A DNA stretch of 64,000 bases from Aquimarina aggregata (GTDB lineage Bacteria; Bacteroidota; Bacteroidia; Flavobacteriales; Flavobacteriaceae), in assembly GCF_001632745.1 (NCBI RefSeq), contig NZ_LQRT01000013.1:310001-374000 (forward strand), in the 5' to 3' direction. Under the pieces are notes generated by a model. That model saw only the letters and a list, made by a program, of their open reading frames with translations. It ran no database searches and was not told where the DNA came from. A program made the translations under genes and the position numbers. Positions 46,601 to 56,100 of the stretch are shown here, piece after piece. Position 1 is the first letter of the stretch; each line of letters starts with the position of its first letter.

Positions 46601-47130
46601 TCTTGATTTCTAATAACCCTCATACCACGACCACCTCCACCAGAAGCAGCCTTTAACATCACAGGAAAACCAATACGTTTTGCTTCTTTAATAGCTATTT
46701 GAACATCTTTAAGATCTTCTTTATTACTTTGAATAATGGGTATATTATTATCTATAGCAACTTTTTTGGCTGTAATTTTATCTCCTAACGAACGAAGTAC
46801 CGATACCTTAGGTCCAATAAAGATAATGTCGTTTTCTAAGCATTTTTGTGCAAAATTCGCGTTTTCAGAAAGAAAACCATAGCCAGGATGAATTGCATCA
46901 ACATTATTTTTTTTTGCAACCTTTATAATAGCATCAATATTCAAATAAGGTTTAAGTGGTTGGTTATTCTCCCCAATTTGATATGCTTCATCGGCCTTGT
47001 AACGATGTAAAGAATAGCGGTCTTCGTAGGTATAAATCCCTACAGTTTGTAATCCGATCTCTGTACAAGCTCTAAAAATTCTGATTGCAATTTCACCTCG
47101 ATTGGCTACTAAAACCTTTTTGATTTGCAT
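43678..47130 (-). CDS. pyc: Pyruvate carboxylase
   Basis: This 1150-residue single-chain enzyme has full family length. The biotin carboxylase domain (about 1-450) carries GEIAIRIFRA and the ATP-grasp GGGGRGMR near 165. The carboxyltransferase barrel (about 530-800) starts DTTMRDAHQSL, and the C-terminal biotinyl domain has the biotinylated lysine K1116 in EAMKMET. It makes oxaloacetate from pyruvate. In this locus it could recharge the TCA cycle when growth on agar yields pyruvate through eda. It is a monocistronic unit. Confidence 0.97.
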   Translation of the reverse strand: MQIKKVLVANRGEIAIRIFRACTEIGLQTVGIYTYEDRYSLHRYKADEAYQIGENNQPLKPYLNIDAIIKVAKKNNVDAIHPGYGFLSENANFAQKCLENDIIFIGPKVSVLRSLGDKITAKKVAIDNNIPIIQSNKEDLKDVQIAIKEAKRIGFPVMLKAASGGGGRGMRVIRNQEELEKAFPESQREALNAFGDDTVFLEKFVENPKHIEIQIVADQHGNMVHLFERDCSVQRRYQKVIEYAPSFGVAEEIKQSLYAYALSICKAVDYNNIGTVEFLVDDDDSIYFIEVNPRVQVEHTVTEIVTGIDLIKAQIFIAGGYKLSDKQIKIESQESLKTNGFALQCRITTEDPENDFKPDYGTITTYRSASGFGIRLDAGSVYQGVTISPFFDSMLVKVSANSRTLDGACRKMRRALSEFRIRGVKTNMPFLDNILNHETFRKGEVTVNFIRDTKSLFAIRESRNRATKLVNFLGDVIVNGNPDVKKIDKTKTFVTPTIPKFEENALYTKGTKDLLTELGPEKFAKWLKNEKKIHFTDTTMRDAHQSLLATRMRTYDMLKVAEGFAKNHPEVFSMEVWGGATFDVCLRFLNENPWERLRELRKAMPNILLQMLIRGSNGVGYTAYPDNLIGKFVEQSWENGVDVFRIFDSLNWMKSIAPCIEHVRTRTGGLAEGSLCYTGDILDPNRTKYTLEYYIQLAKDIENAGAHILGIKDMAGLLKPYAAYELVSALKSEINIPIHLHTHDTSSVQSATYLKAIEAGVDVVDVALGGLSGLTAQPNFNAVLEMLKFNDRENSIDIPKLNEYSNYWEAVREYYYVFESGLKAGTGEVYQHEIPGGQYSNLKPQAQALGLSDRFHEITKMYGEVNELFGDIVKVTPSSKVVGDMAQYLVSNNLTIEDVKKRGETISFPQSVVSLFKGELGQPVGEFPKDLQKSILKDQKAFTDRPNAHLEPVDFEAEFKDFEKVFKKGMGRALDITDFLSYKLYPKVFLGAYNHHLKYGNVMNIPTKNFFYGMDLEEEIIVTLDQGKTLLVQLISVGDPNDEGVVTVFFKINGQTRNVEIQDSAIKVDKVSHVKVDKADDKQIGAPLQGSLSSILVKSGQEVKKNEPLFIIEAMKMETTITANEDAVVKKIILKSGTMVEADDLVITLK

Positions 47131-47437
47131 ACTATAAAATTTGAGTTAAAAACACTTTTAGCGAACATTCGCTGCGAAGATATTGATAAGAAAGATTCTT
47201 TGCAATAGAATGTATAAAATATATAGGAATAAATCACTTATAATATGATTTCTTTTTAAGGAAAGGCATTATTTAAATCATAAAAAACTTCTTCAATCTT
47301 TAATGAGTATAGCAACAGCTTTATAAAGATTAACAATGACTTAACAATAATTAACGATACGTCTCATAAGATTCTGTGATTCAGCATCGTTATCCTAACA
47401 CTATTACTACAGACAAAAATTTTTAAAACATTTACAA
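47131..47437. other. Divergent gap between pyc and a lipoprotein gene
   Basis: This 307-bp AT-rich region presumably holds the promoters of both divergent genes. I see no strong TAnnTTTG box, repeat or small gene. Confidence 0.4.
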
Positions 47438-48268
47438 ATGAAAAACAGAGTCATTGCTTTTTTAAGTATCGTATTAGTTTCATCTACTTTTTTGATAAGT
47501 TGTCAAGAAGATGATAATGATCAGAATCCAATAGGTCCCGTAACTACAAGTCAACAGTTTAAAGACATTGAAGCAGCCACTAACGAAATAAATTCTATGG
47601 TAGAAAGCACCTTTGGTAGTCAATCAGGTTTGCTACCAACAGCTAGAAACAATAACAAAATTAATGATTGTGCCACGATCTCAAATGAAGTAATTGAAGA
47701 TATAAGAACAGTAGTTATTGATTTTGGAGATGGTTGTGAAGTAAATGGTGAAACTATTTCTGGTATCATTCGCATGAGTTTTGATGTGAAATTAAACGCT
47801 GATAATAAAGTAGAAATTTCCTATGGTCTTGAAAATTTTAAATACAAGGACATAACAGTGAGTGGAACTGCTACTACTACATTTACGTTTAGAACAGAAA
47901 GTACAAATACTACTTTTTCTACAAGTTCTGATTTCTCTTTTACTTGGGACGAAGGACTTACTGCCACGAATAAGTCAAATTTTAATAATGAAATTGTTAT
48001 TGAATCCTCGACAGACGCACCTGAAGGCTCACAATACTATACATTAACGTCTGGAAGTAGCACAACCGAATTTAGTAATGGAGATATCTATACTGTAGAA
48101 ATCAATACTCCTTTACGTAAAGAAATAGGCTGTAATTATATTGTAAGCGGAGTTGTAACAACTACCCAAAATGATGACACAACGACTTTGAATTATGGTG
48201 ATGGAGAATGTGATAATAAGGCTACCCAAACGGACAAGGATGGTAATGAAACAGTGATTGAACTTTAA
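47438..48268 (+). CDS. Flavobacterial surface lipoprotein of unknown function
   Basis: This 276-residue lipoprotein has its lipobox Cys at 22. The Gln-Glu-Asp-Asp that follows is a good lipoprotein surface-export signal. After a helical segment (about 38-60) the remainder is beta-rich and Thr/Ser-rich, with paired Cys (for example in IDFGDGCEVNG near 90 and GDGECDN near 260). No enzyme motif or named domain was recognised. It is a single-gene unit followed by a hairpin terminator. Confidence 0.75.
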   Translation: MKNRVIAFLSIVLVSSTFLISCQEDDNDQNPIGPVTTSQQFKDIEAATNEINSMVESTFGSQSGLLPTARNNNKINDCATISNEVIEDIRTVVIDFGDGCEVNGETISGIIRMSFDVKLNADNKVEISYGLENFKYKDITVSGTATTTFTFRTESTNTTFSTSSDFSFTWDEGLTATNKSNFNNEIVIESSTDAPEGSQYYTLTSGSSTTEFSNGDIYTVEINTPLRKEIGCNYIVSGVVTTTQNDDTTTLNYGDGECDNKATQTDKDGNETVIEL

Positions 48269-48277
48269 AGATTTACA

Positions 48278-48316
48278 GCAATAACCTGTTTTAACACCCT
48301 ATAAACGGGTTATTGC
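48278..48316. terminator. Hairpin terminator between convergent genes
   Basis: The 12-bp arms (48278-48289 with 48305-48316) pair with a single G-U. The hairpin lies between the lipoprotein gene and dctP, which converge here. Confidence 0.7.
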
Positions 48317-48336
48317 TTTATAAAGATATAGAAGCA

Positions 48337-49467
48337 TTATTTCTGAATTTTATTATAATACGCTTTTTCTGTAACCTCTGACCATTTGGCTATTCTATTT
48401 TGAAAATTAGAATAACTTTCATACACTTCTTTAGATAGGGGATCATCTCCTATCATTTCAAGTATAGCTTCATCTGTATACCCTCTTAAAGCATCAAGAG
48501 TTTCTTTAGAAAACTCTCTCACCTGAACACCTTCTTCATTGATTAACTTATCTAGATAGATTCCGTTTTGCTTATCAAACTCTGATAAAACCCATACCTG
48601 AGCTCGTTTTGCTGCAGCCATTAAAATTGACTGTAAATGAGGTGGCAATCCATCATGTAAATTTTTATTAATAAAAAATTCTAGTTGTGAACCTGTCTCA
48701 TGCCAACCCGGTGTATAATAGTATTTAGCAATTTTATGAAAGCCCATTTTATAATCATGATAAGGCCCAATCCATTCTGTAGCATCAATTACTCCTCGTT
48801 CTAAGCTTGTATATACCTCGCTACCTGCTACCAAAACTGCGGCTCCTCCTGCTTTTTCAAGTACTTTACCTCCTATGCCAGGAAGTCTCATTTTTAATCC
48901 TTTAAAATCTTCAATCGTATTAATCTCTCGATTAAACCAACCTCCCATTTGTACTCCTGTATTTCCTCCCATATAAGGTACAAGATTAAATTTGGCATAT
49001 GTTTTTTTCCATAATTCGTAACCTCCTCCAACTTCTAACCAAGAAGTAATTTGTTGGCTATTCATTCCAAAAGGTACCGCAGCAAAAAATTGTGCTGCTG
49101 GTGTCTTACCAGCCCAATAGTATGAAGCTCCACACCCCATTTCGATACTGCCTTGAGATACTGCATCGAATGCTTCTAATGGCGGCACCAGTTCTCCACC
49201 TCCATAAACTTTAATTTTAATTTGTCCGTTGGACATCTCATCCACCCACTTTGCATACTTTTCTGCCACTTCTCCCACAACCGGAAAATTAGGTGGCCAA
49301 GTAGTCGTCATTTTCCAATAAAACACTTTGTCTGGTTTAGATACATCATATGAATTCACATTCATACTAGCTGGTGGATCACCAAGACATGAAACAATTG
49401 ATAAAACTAGTACTGACAGGACAAATAACATTAAGAGTTTACTCTTTTTAAACTGAAACAAATTCAT
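48337..49467 (-). CDS. dctP: TRAP transporter substrate-binding protein, TakP-like (2-oxoacid type)
   Basis: This 376-residue lipoprotein (Cys27, IVSC) has a DctP-type fold. The N-terminal segment KMTTTWPPNFP near 52, ERGVIDATEWIGPYHDYKMGFHKIAKYYYTPGWHE near 225-260 and the lipid anchor resemble TakP, which binds 2-oxoacids with a cation. It is last in a unit whose order is dctQ-dctM-dctP. Pyruvate or another 2-oxoacid is therefore the best guess for substrate. Lipidation in place of a free periplasmic form is usual in Bacteroidetes. Confidence 0.87.
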   Translation of the reverse strand: MNLFQFKKSKLLMLFVLSVLVLSIVSCLGDPPASMNVNSYDVSKPDKVFYWKMTTTWPPNFPVVGEVAEKYAKWVDEMSNGQIKIKVYGGGELVPPLEAFDAVSQGSIEMGCGASYYWAGKTPAAQFFAAVPFGMNSQQITSWLEVGGGYELWKKTYAKFNLVPYMGGNTGVQMGGWFNREINTIEDFKGLKMRLPGIGGKVLEKAGGAAVLVAGSEVYTSLERGVIDATEWIGPYHDYKMGFHKIAKYYYTPGWHETGSQLEFFINKNLHDGLPPHLQSILMAAAKRAQVWVLSEFDKQNGIYLDKLINEEGVQVREFSKETLDALRGYTDEAILEMIGDDPLSKEVYESYSNFQNRIAKWSEVTEKAYYNKIQK

Positions 49468-49498
49468 GGTTTTATTACTCTTATTTTATTATTTAAAA

Positions 49499-50845
49499 TT
49501 ACTTCGAGATAAAAATAATCTCCGGAAAAAACACTACTATACCAACAATAATTAATTGAATCATGATAAAAGGAATAATCCCTCTATAAATCTGACCGGT
49601 TGTCACATTGTCTGGAGCTACTCCTTTAAGATAAAATAAAGCAAATCCAAACGGAGGTGTCAAAAATGATGTCTGCAAATTTAAAGCGATTAGTATACCT
49701 ACCCATAACATATCCATACCATAGGCATTAAATATTGGAGTAACAACAGGAACAATGATGAAGACAATTTCTATAAAGTCTATAAAAAAACCTGCTATAA
49801 AAATCACAACCATTACCAATAACAAGAACAATAACGGCGTTAAGTTCGAAGACATAATTAATTCCTGCAAATACGAATCTCCACCTAATGTTCTGAATAC
49901 TAAAGTAAAAGTCGTAGCTCCCAGAAGTATAAAGAATACCATTGATGTAAGTTTTGCTGTCTCTTGTGCTACTTCTTTTAAAATACTAAGAGAAAATTTC
50001 TTTTGTAAAATGGTTAAAACAGTGGCTCCTATCGCACCTATCGCTGATGCTTCTGTGGGCGAGGCTATTCCCGTAAAAATTGATCCTAACACTAATGCAA
50101 TAAGCAAAATTGGTAAGAACAATACCTTAATGATTTTTATTCCAAAATTTTCTCCTCTAAATGCCTTTATTTCCTTAGCTGGAATACTGGGAGCATCGTC
50201 TTTATGGATAGACGATTTAATTAGAATGTAAACAATATATAGAACAACCAATATCCCTCCTGGAAGTAAAGCTGCAGAAAACAAAGCACCAACATCTACA
50301 GATACAGCTCCTCTTGAAGAACTATTAATCGTATCTGCCAATAATACTAATACGATCGAAGGTGGTATTATTTGTCCTAGAGTACCTGAAGAAGCAATAA
50401 CTCCTGTAGCTAGTTCGGTTTTATACCCTCTTTTTAACATTGTCGGCAAGCTAATTAATCCCATTGTCACTACCGTTGCTCCAACAATTCCTGTTGAAGC
50501 AGCTAGCAAGGCTCCTACTATTACTACAGAAATTGCCAATCCACCTCGAACTCTTCCAAACATCATTGCCATTGTCTCTAACAAACTCTGTGCTAGACCA
50601 GACTTTTCAAGCATAATCCCCATAAAAATAAATAAGGGAACTGCCATAAGCACATAATTATTAACGACCCCCATAATACGAGAAGGAAGTAAATAAAAAG
50701 TAGACATCTGAAAAACTTCTGGAGCCAAAATAGATACCCCAAACGCAAACGCAACAGAAATACCTCCTAAAGTAAAAGCAACGGGGTAACCTCTAAGAAT
50801 GAGTATAAAAATTAGTATAAATAAAATTATTGCCAAATACTCCAT
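49499..50845 (-). CDS. dctM: TRAP transporter large permease
   Basis: This 448-residue protein has about twelve hydrophobic segments and matches the DctM family. The segment GIMLEKSGLAQSLLE near residue 76 and STGIVGATVVTMGLISLPTMLKRGY near 117-141 are typical. It uses a sodium gradient to drive uptake with DctQ and the binding protein. Its ATG overlaps the dctQ stop codon by one base (TAATG). It precedes dctP by 31 nt. Confidence 0.93.
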   Translation of the reverse strand: MEYLAIILFILIFILILRGYPVAFTLGGISVAFAFGVSILAPEVFQMSTFYLLPSRIMGVVNNYVLMAVPLFIFMGIMLEKSGLAQSLLETMAMMFGRVRGGLAISVVIVGALLAASTGIVGATVVTMGLISLPTMLKRGYKTELATGVIASSGTLGQIIPPSIVLVLLADTINSSSRGAVSVDVGALFSAALLPGGILVVLYIVYILIKSSIHKDDAPSIPAKEIKAFRGENFGIKIIKVLFLPILLIALVLGSIFTGIASPTEASAIGAIGATVLTILQKKFSLSILKEVAQETAKLTSMVFFILLGATTFTLVFRTLGGDSYLQELIMSSNLTPLLFLLLVMVVIFIAGFFIDFIEIVFIIVPVVTPIFNAYGMDMLWVGILIALNLQTSFLTPPFGFALFYLKGVAPDNVTTGQIYRGIIPFIMIQLIIVGIVVFFPEIIFISK

Positions 50846-51348
50846 TAATTATCGGTATTAAAAATGACCTGAATTGACTTTAAGATATGTGATATTCCTT
50901 GAAACAAAAGAAAAACAAACCCAAGCGTAATACAAAATTTAAGCACATACAACCCTGGCAATCCACCCGGTTGAGGAGAAGTTTCACCTATCACAAAAGA
51001 AGACAATCCATAATACCATGAAGAAACGATAACTACATAACACCACGGAATTAATAAAAAAAGACCTCCTAAAAGATCCACCCATGCTTTTCCTTTTTTT
51101 GAAAGTTTAGCATAAAAAATATCTACTCTAACGTGTTTCCTATATTTAAATGTATAACCTGAGGCCAATAGAAACATCATCCCAAACAGATATATTTCTA
51201 CTTCTATCATCCAAACATAAGTAAACTGAAAAATGTAACGAAGAATAACATCTAACCCTATCGAAATGGCAAGCAGCACAGCTACCCAACTAACCAGTTC
51301 TCCTATCTTTTCACCGATTCTATCAAGAATAGTAATAATTTTTTGCAT
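50845..51348 (-). CDS. dctQ: TRAP transporter small permease
   Basis: This 167-residue protein has four hydrophobic segments, with the typical WMIEVEIYLFGMMFLLASGYTF around 42-63. It forms the membrane part with DctM. It is first in the TRAP unit, and its stop codon overlaps the dctM start by one base. Confidence 0.9.
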   Translation of the reverse strand: MQKIITILDRIGEKIGELVSWVAVLLAISIGLDVILRYIFQFTYVWMIEVEIYLFGMMFLLASGYTFKYRKHVRVDIFYAKLSKKGKAWVDLLGGLFLLIPWCYVVIVSSWYYGLSSFVIGETSPQPGGLPGLYVLKFCITLGFVFLLFQGISHILKSIQVIFNTDN

Positions 51349-51413
51349 CTAACGATTTATCTTCTATACTAAAAAGTGAAGATAGTAAAATTAGATGCAT
51401 CTTTTAAAAGAAA

Positions 51414-51446
51414 AATAACCTTGCAGTTTAATACTGCAAGGCTATT
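51414..51446 (-). terminator. Terminator downstream of yaaA
   Basis: The 14-bp arms (51414-51427 with 51433-51446) have one mismatch and a 5-nt loop. On the minus strand a U run follows. It ends the yaaA transcript before dctQ. Confidence 0.75.
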
Positions 51447-51513
51447 CATTTATAGGTTTAGTATATAATTTCAATTTATGAAATCAAACAAAAGCTTGAT
51501 CTATTGGTATATT

Positions 51514-52275
51514 TTATCGTATAAAAACGATTTCATTAGGCTTTGTGCTATTCTCTTCACTAAAACCGTAGCCATCGTAATTGAACCCTTTTAAATCATC
51601 TATTGTTTCTGCTCCGGTATCGATAATATAACGTACCATCATACCTCTGGCTTTCTTGGCAAAGAAACTTATCATTTTTAGCTTATCTCCTTTCCAATCT
51701 TTAAATTGTGGTGTAATCACAGGCACTTTTAATGCTTTGGTATCTATAACACTAAAATATTCATTACTTGCTAAGTTTACAAATAGTTCGTTCTCGTCTA
51801 GTTCTTCATTCAAAGTTTGAGTAAGTTGTTTTTTCCAAAATTCATATAGATTATTTTTTCTCCCAATTTTAAGTTTGGTTCCCATTTCTAATCTATAAGG
51901 TTGCATAAGATCTAAAGGTTTTAAAATTCCGTATTGACCAGATAATATCCTTAATTTATCTTGTAATATCTCTAATTTATTTTCGGGTATTGTATAAGCA
52001 TCCAATCCCGTATAAACATCACCATTAAAAGCGTAAACTGCTGGTCTCGAATTATCGGCAGTAAATGGAATATGCCAATCTTGGTTACGCTGCCAATTAA
52101 GTTGAGCCAGTTTATCACTAATACCCATTAATTCTGACAGCTTTTTTGGTGTCTTTTTCTGAAGTACTGCGTTTAATTTCTCTGCTTCTTCTAAAAAAGA
52201 AGGTGTTGTATATTGCTGAGTAGGTAATGTAGTTTCAAAATCTAATGATTTGGCAGGAGAAATAACGATTTTCAT
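51514..52275 (-). CDS. yaaA: Peroxide stress protein YaaA (DUF328)
   Basis: This 253-residue protein matches the YaaA family over its whole length: start [12 protein letters not shown], a central [15 protein letters not shown] near 80, and an end [25 protein letters not shown]. Family members lower free iron or protect DNA during hydrogen peroxide stress. It is a single-gene unit with a good -7 box (52309-52302) upstream. Confidence 0.94.
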   Translation of the reverse strand: MKIVISPAKSLDFETTLPTQQYTTPSFLEEAEKLNAVLQKKTPKKLSELMGISDKLAQLNWQRNQDWHIPFTADNSRPAVYAFNGDVYTGLDAYTIPENKLEILQDKLRILSGQYGILKPLDLMQPYRLEMGTKLKIGRKNNLYEFWKKQLTQTLNEELDENELFVNLASNEYFSVIDTKALKVPVITPQFKDWKGDKLKMISFFAKKARGMMVRYIIDTGAETIDDLKGFNYDGYGFSEENSTKPNEIVFIR

Positions 52276-52301
52276 TTGTATATATTTTCTTTTTCTTGTA
52301 T

Positions 52302-52309
52302 CAAAAATA
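52302..52309 (-). promoter_or_regulatory. Predicted -7 box of yaaA
   Basis: The minus strand reads TATTTTTG, matching TAnnTTTG, 27 bp upstream of the start codon. No clear -33 TTTG is visible. Confidence 0.5.
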
Positions 52310-52384
52310 CAATAGTGCTTGGATTATAAAAACCGAATTAAGTATTTCTTATCTATTTAGGTATTTAAAAAAGTTATTCTTAAT

Positions 52385-52777
52385 TCAACTCTTGTAGTCA
52401 TTAATTTGGTGAATGAAACTTTCTTCATCTTTAAAAGCTATAAGATTACCATCGGGATCAAAGAATTTTGCAACTGTTCCCCAAGAATGTTCCTGATAAT
52501 CCACATCAACACCATTTTTTTTAAGCGTATTAGCAATACCATCCACCCTATCGACATTAATACGTATACAACTAAAATTTTTTAAATGTCCCGAAGCAAG
52601 AACTAAATAATCACTTCTATCCTCAATTTCAACCATTAAATACGTTCCAAATAGATCAAAACAAGTCAAGACATCATTTTGAAATAAAATTTCAAGTTTC
52701 AAGATTTTTTCATAAAAAAAGATACACTCTTTATATTTTTTAACATAAAGTATAACTCCAATTCGATTCGTTTGCAT
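52385..52777 (-). CDS. VOC (glyoxalase-like) family protein
   Basis: This 130-residue protein has the paired beta-alpha-beta pattern of the vicinal oxygen chelate fold. YVKKYKECIFFYEKIL occurs near residue 12 and KFFDPDGNLIAFKDE near 105. The C-terminal metal-ligand-type residue in this last segment is an acidic/Asp-rich turn, but metal binding is not certain. Function is not predictable from sequence. It is separated by 109 bp from yaaA. Confidence 0.8.
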   Translation of the reverse strand: MQTNRIGVILYVKKYKECIFFYEKILKLEILFQNDVLTCFDLFGTYLMVEIEDRSDYLVLASGHLKNFSCIRINVDRVDGIANTLKKNGVDVDYQEHSWGTVAKFFDPDGNLIAFKDEESFIHQINDYKS

Positions 52778-53139
52778 GACAAAAAGTTTATGCTACTAAA
52801 AATAATATTACTTACGCTTTATTAAAATCTATTATAGTATTGATTATCTATACTTACATTAAGAATTTCTATCTTAAAGACATCTTTAATTTAGCACCTA
52901 TTTGTTACTACTCTTGCGTTTGTTTTCTCGTAAATACTGCCCAGATATTTATATTAAATCATAAAGCCATTTTAACATAAGGCAACATTTAACCCTATCT
53001 ATGAGTTAATCGAAGCCATTAACACAAAAAAGAAGTCTTATACTTAAGAAAACCATATGTTTTAACAATAAGAACATATAGTTAAACGACTATCTAAAAA
53101 ATAATTTTTATTTGTGTAATTAAATTTAAAGCTTAATGT
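52778..53139. other. Upstream region of the second GH86 gene
   Basis: This 362-bp AT-rich gap precedes the second galactan island. I see no gene and no convincing promoter box or repeat. Confidence 0.4.
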
Positions 53140-56100
53140 ATGAATAATTTATACCCAAAACTACTATTGCTAACTTTTCTATTAGTAAGCTACAGTATTT
53201 TTGCCCAAACTGTCAATGTTTCTATTGATCTTGAAAAACAGCGTTTTTTAGGAGAAGAATCTAATCTTGACCGATCAAAATATTTTAACCTTCATAATGC
53301 AAGTGAAGAACCTGCTTTCCCTACTTTTTTGAAAGACAACAATTTTGGATTTGGTCGTCGTTTTTTTGACCCTCATTCTGATAGAAGTTTTGTAAATCCT
53401 ATAGGAAACTATCCAACTACACCTGCTACTTCTGATGGTATTGTAAGGCCTGTTAGAAGGTTTATTGCTACCAGTAACCCTGCAAGTTCATGGACCGCAG
53501 ATTCTGATCCTACGACAGGTGCTATTTCTGCAGCACGATACTTTGTTGATGTCGTTGACACTAATAATAGACCTGAGTATTGGGAACCTTTTAATGAACC
53601 CTTTATAAAGGCAAATAACTTTATCAATGCTGCTGCGCCAACCGGTCAGGATGTAGTTCGAAAAATGAGTGAATGGTTTCGTGACATGGCAAGAGGTATA
53701 CATAATACTCCTGAATTAGCTAAAATGAAGGTAATAGGTTTTTCTAGTGCTTTCCCATCATATGCAAGAAGAGATTTTAGTGAGACATGGCAAAACCACA
53801 TGAAACTTTTTATAGATGTAGCTGGCGCAGATATTGACGCACTTTCTGTACACCCTTATGATGGTGTAAATCAAATTGGACAATCAAATGGTCGATCCGG
53901 AAGTAATTCGGAAGCTATACTAGATTTATTAGAAGCCTATACCGATGAAGTTTTAGGAGAACCTAAAAAACTAGCTATAACAGAATTTGGTGTGATTGAA
54001 AGAGATTTCCCTCTTGGACCCGCACCTGGATTTTATAATGAATCCGCTGCTGCTATTACAATAAACGGACTGAATAGTATGTTGTTTAACTTTTTTGAAC
54101 GTCAAGATAATATTGAAATTTGTATCCCTTTTATTACAGGTCGTGCAGATTTCTTTTATAATGACTTTAATGCTGATGGCGGTGATGGAACTCCGCAACC
54201 ATATGTACCCGCCTATTTACGTCCAACCGAAGTATTATCGGTAAGAGATCCTAACACTGGCTTATTTAGAAATGATGAGTTTGTACTAACGTTTAAAGAA
54301 AATTTCTTCAAATTCTGGAAAGATGTCAAAGGTGATCGTGCCAGAATTACTAGTGACAATTTAGATGTTCAAGTTCAAGCTTTTGTTGATGGTAATACAG
54401 CCTATGTTGCATTAAATAATTTAGACAGTGCTGATAAAGCAGTAAATTTAAACTTTCTTAATACTACTGGTACTGTCACAAATGTTAGCACGTCCTTTTT
54501 AGTGATAAATGGTCAAAATACGCCAATCTATGAACCAGGAACAGACAGTAACACATTACCTTCTAGTGTAACCTTAAAAGTAGGAGAAACTAGAATGCTA
54601 AAAATAACGTATGACACTGCTATCCAATTTACCAGTAGTATTATTCGAAAAAAATATTATGGTACCTCGACTCAAGCTTCTGTAGATAAAGCGCCTACTG
54701 TTATAATTACCGCTAATGACCCAAAAACATTTACAATAGATGGAGTAGTAAAAGGTACTTCTGGCGACGCTACACTTCGTCTTGGTGTTGGTATCCCGAT
54801 AACAACAGGAGTAGGAAGTACTACGCCTACTAACTTAGATAGATTACCTAGTGAAGTTACGTTTAATGGTACAACATTAACAATTCCTTCAAATTGGAAA
54901 GGTAATGACCAAACCGGAAGGGCTGATTTTTTTGGTGTTTTAGAATTAGATGTACCTCACAACATTATAAGTGATGGAAACAATACAGTGACGGTTAGAT
55001 ATACTCAGGCTGGAGGTAGAATTGCATCAGTTGTTTTATCTCTTGAAACTGAAGAAGGTCCCTGTACAGAAACTACATTATATGCAGATGAAGATGGTGA
55101 CGGACTAGGAGACCCAAATGTTACTATCCAAAGTTGTGGACCTGTGAACGGATTTGTAGACAATAGTGATGATAGATGTTTAAATGATATTGAAAACGTT
55201 TGTTTAGCTATAGATATTCCTGGAATAGTGCAAGCCGAAGAGTTTGTTGTAAATAATGGCACCAATGTGAATGGTACTATTATTGACTCTGTTAATAATG
55301 GTGACTCATCAACATACGACGTTGATGTTTCGGTTCCAGGTAGTTTTGATGTTACTGTTAGAGCTAGTACTCCTGCTGGCGGAGGCGGTACAGTCAAAAT
55401 ATTTAGCGGTACTAACGAACTGACAACAATAACTATAACAGATACAGGAGGCGTTACTACTTTTCAGGATTTTACTGGGACAATTACTCTTGACAAAAGA
55501 GGTTTAAGTAAACTTCGTTTTGAATATAGTGGTGCCGCAGGAGAGTTATTCAATATTGATTCTTTTGAGTTCACAAGTAATGAAGCCTTTGTTGTACTCA
55601 CCAACCCTGAATCTGATGAAATTGCCTTAATCATAACAAATACTCAAACTTCTTTCTCTATTGATGTAGAATATGCAACTCTTAAATCAAGCCAAACCGT
55701 TGATTTTAACCTGCGTGCAGGTACTACAGGTGTCACTGGTGGGTTTGCATCTATACGTCCTGGCGCACCGACTACAGCTGCTGGTACATTTAATATAACA
55801 TTAAGCGGACCTTTACCGGTAGGTGATTATGAAGTGCCAATTTTTATCAATTCTCCTGGAGATGATCCACAGTTTATTGGAGGTCCTGACCCTACTTTGA
55901 AGCTTAGAGTAATCGAGCCTAATATTGATGCTGTTGATGATACTAGTGAAAATAACCCCAGAGGAACAACAATAAGCCTTAATATTCTAACTAACGATAA
56001 AAAAGAAGATGGTTCAACACCTATTGCTTCTGAAGTTACCGTTGACTTAGATACAACTACAACTGGTCAACAAACAGAGCTTATTGTCGCTAATGAAGGT

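Noticed and set aside
49755..50231. 158-codon plus-strand open frame inside dctM
   Set aside because: Shadow of a membrane protein gene with no independent start context.
55005..55397. 130-codon minus-strand open frame inside the second GH86
   Set aside because: Antisense shadow of the CBM6-like region; composition is Ser/Thr/Pro-rich as expected from the complement.
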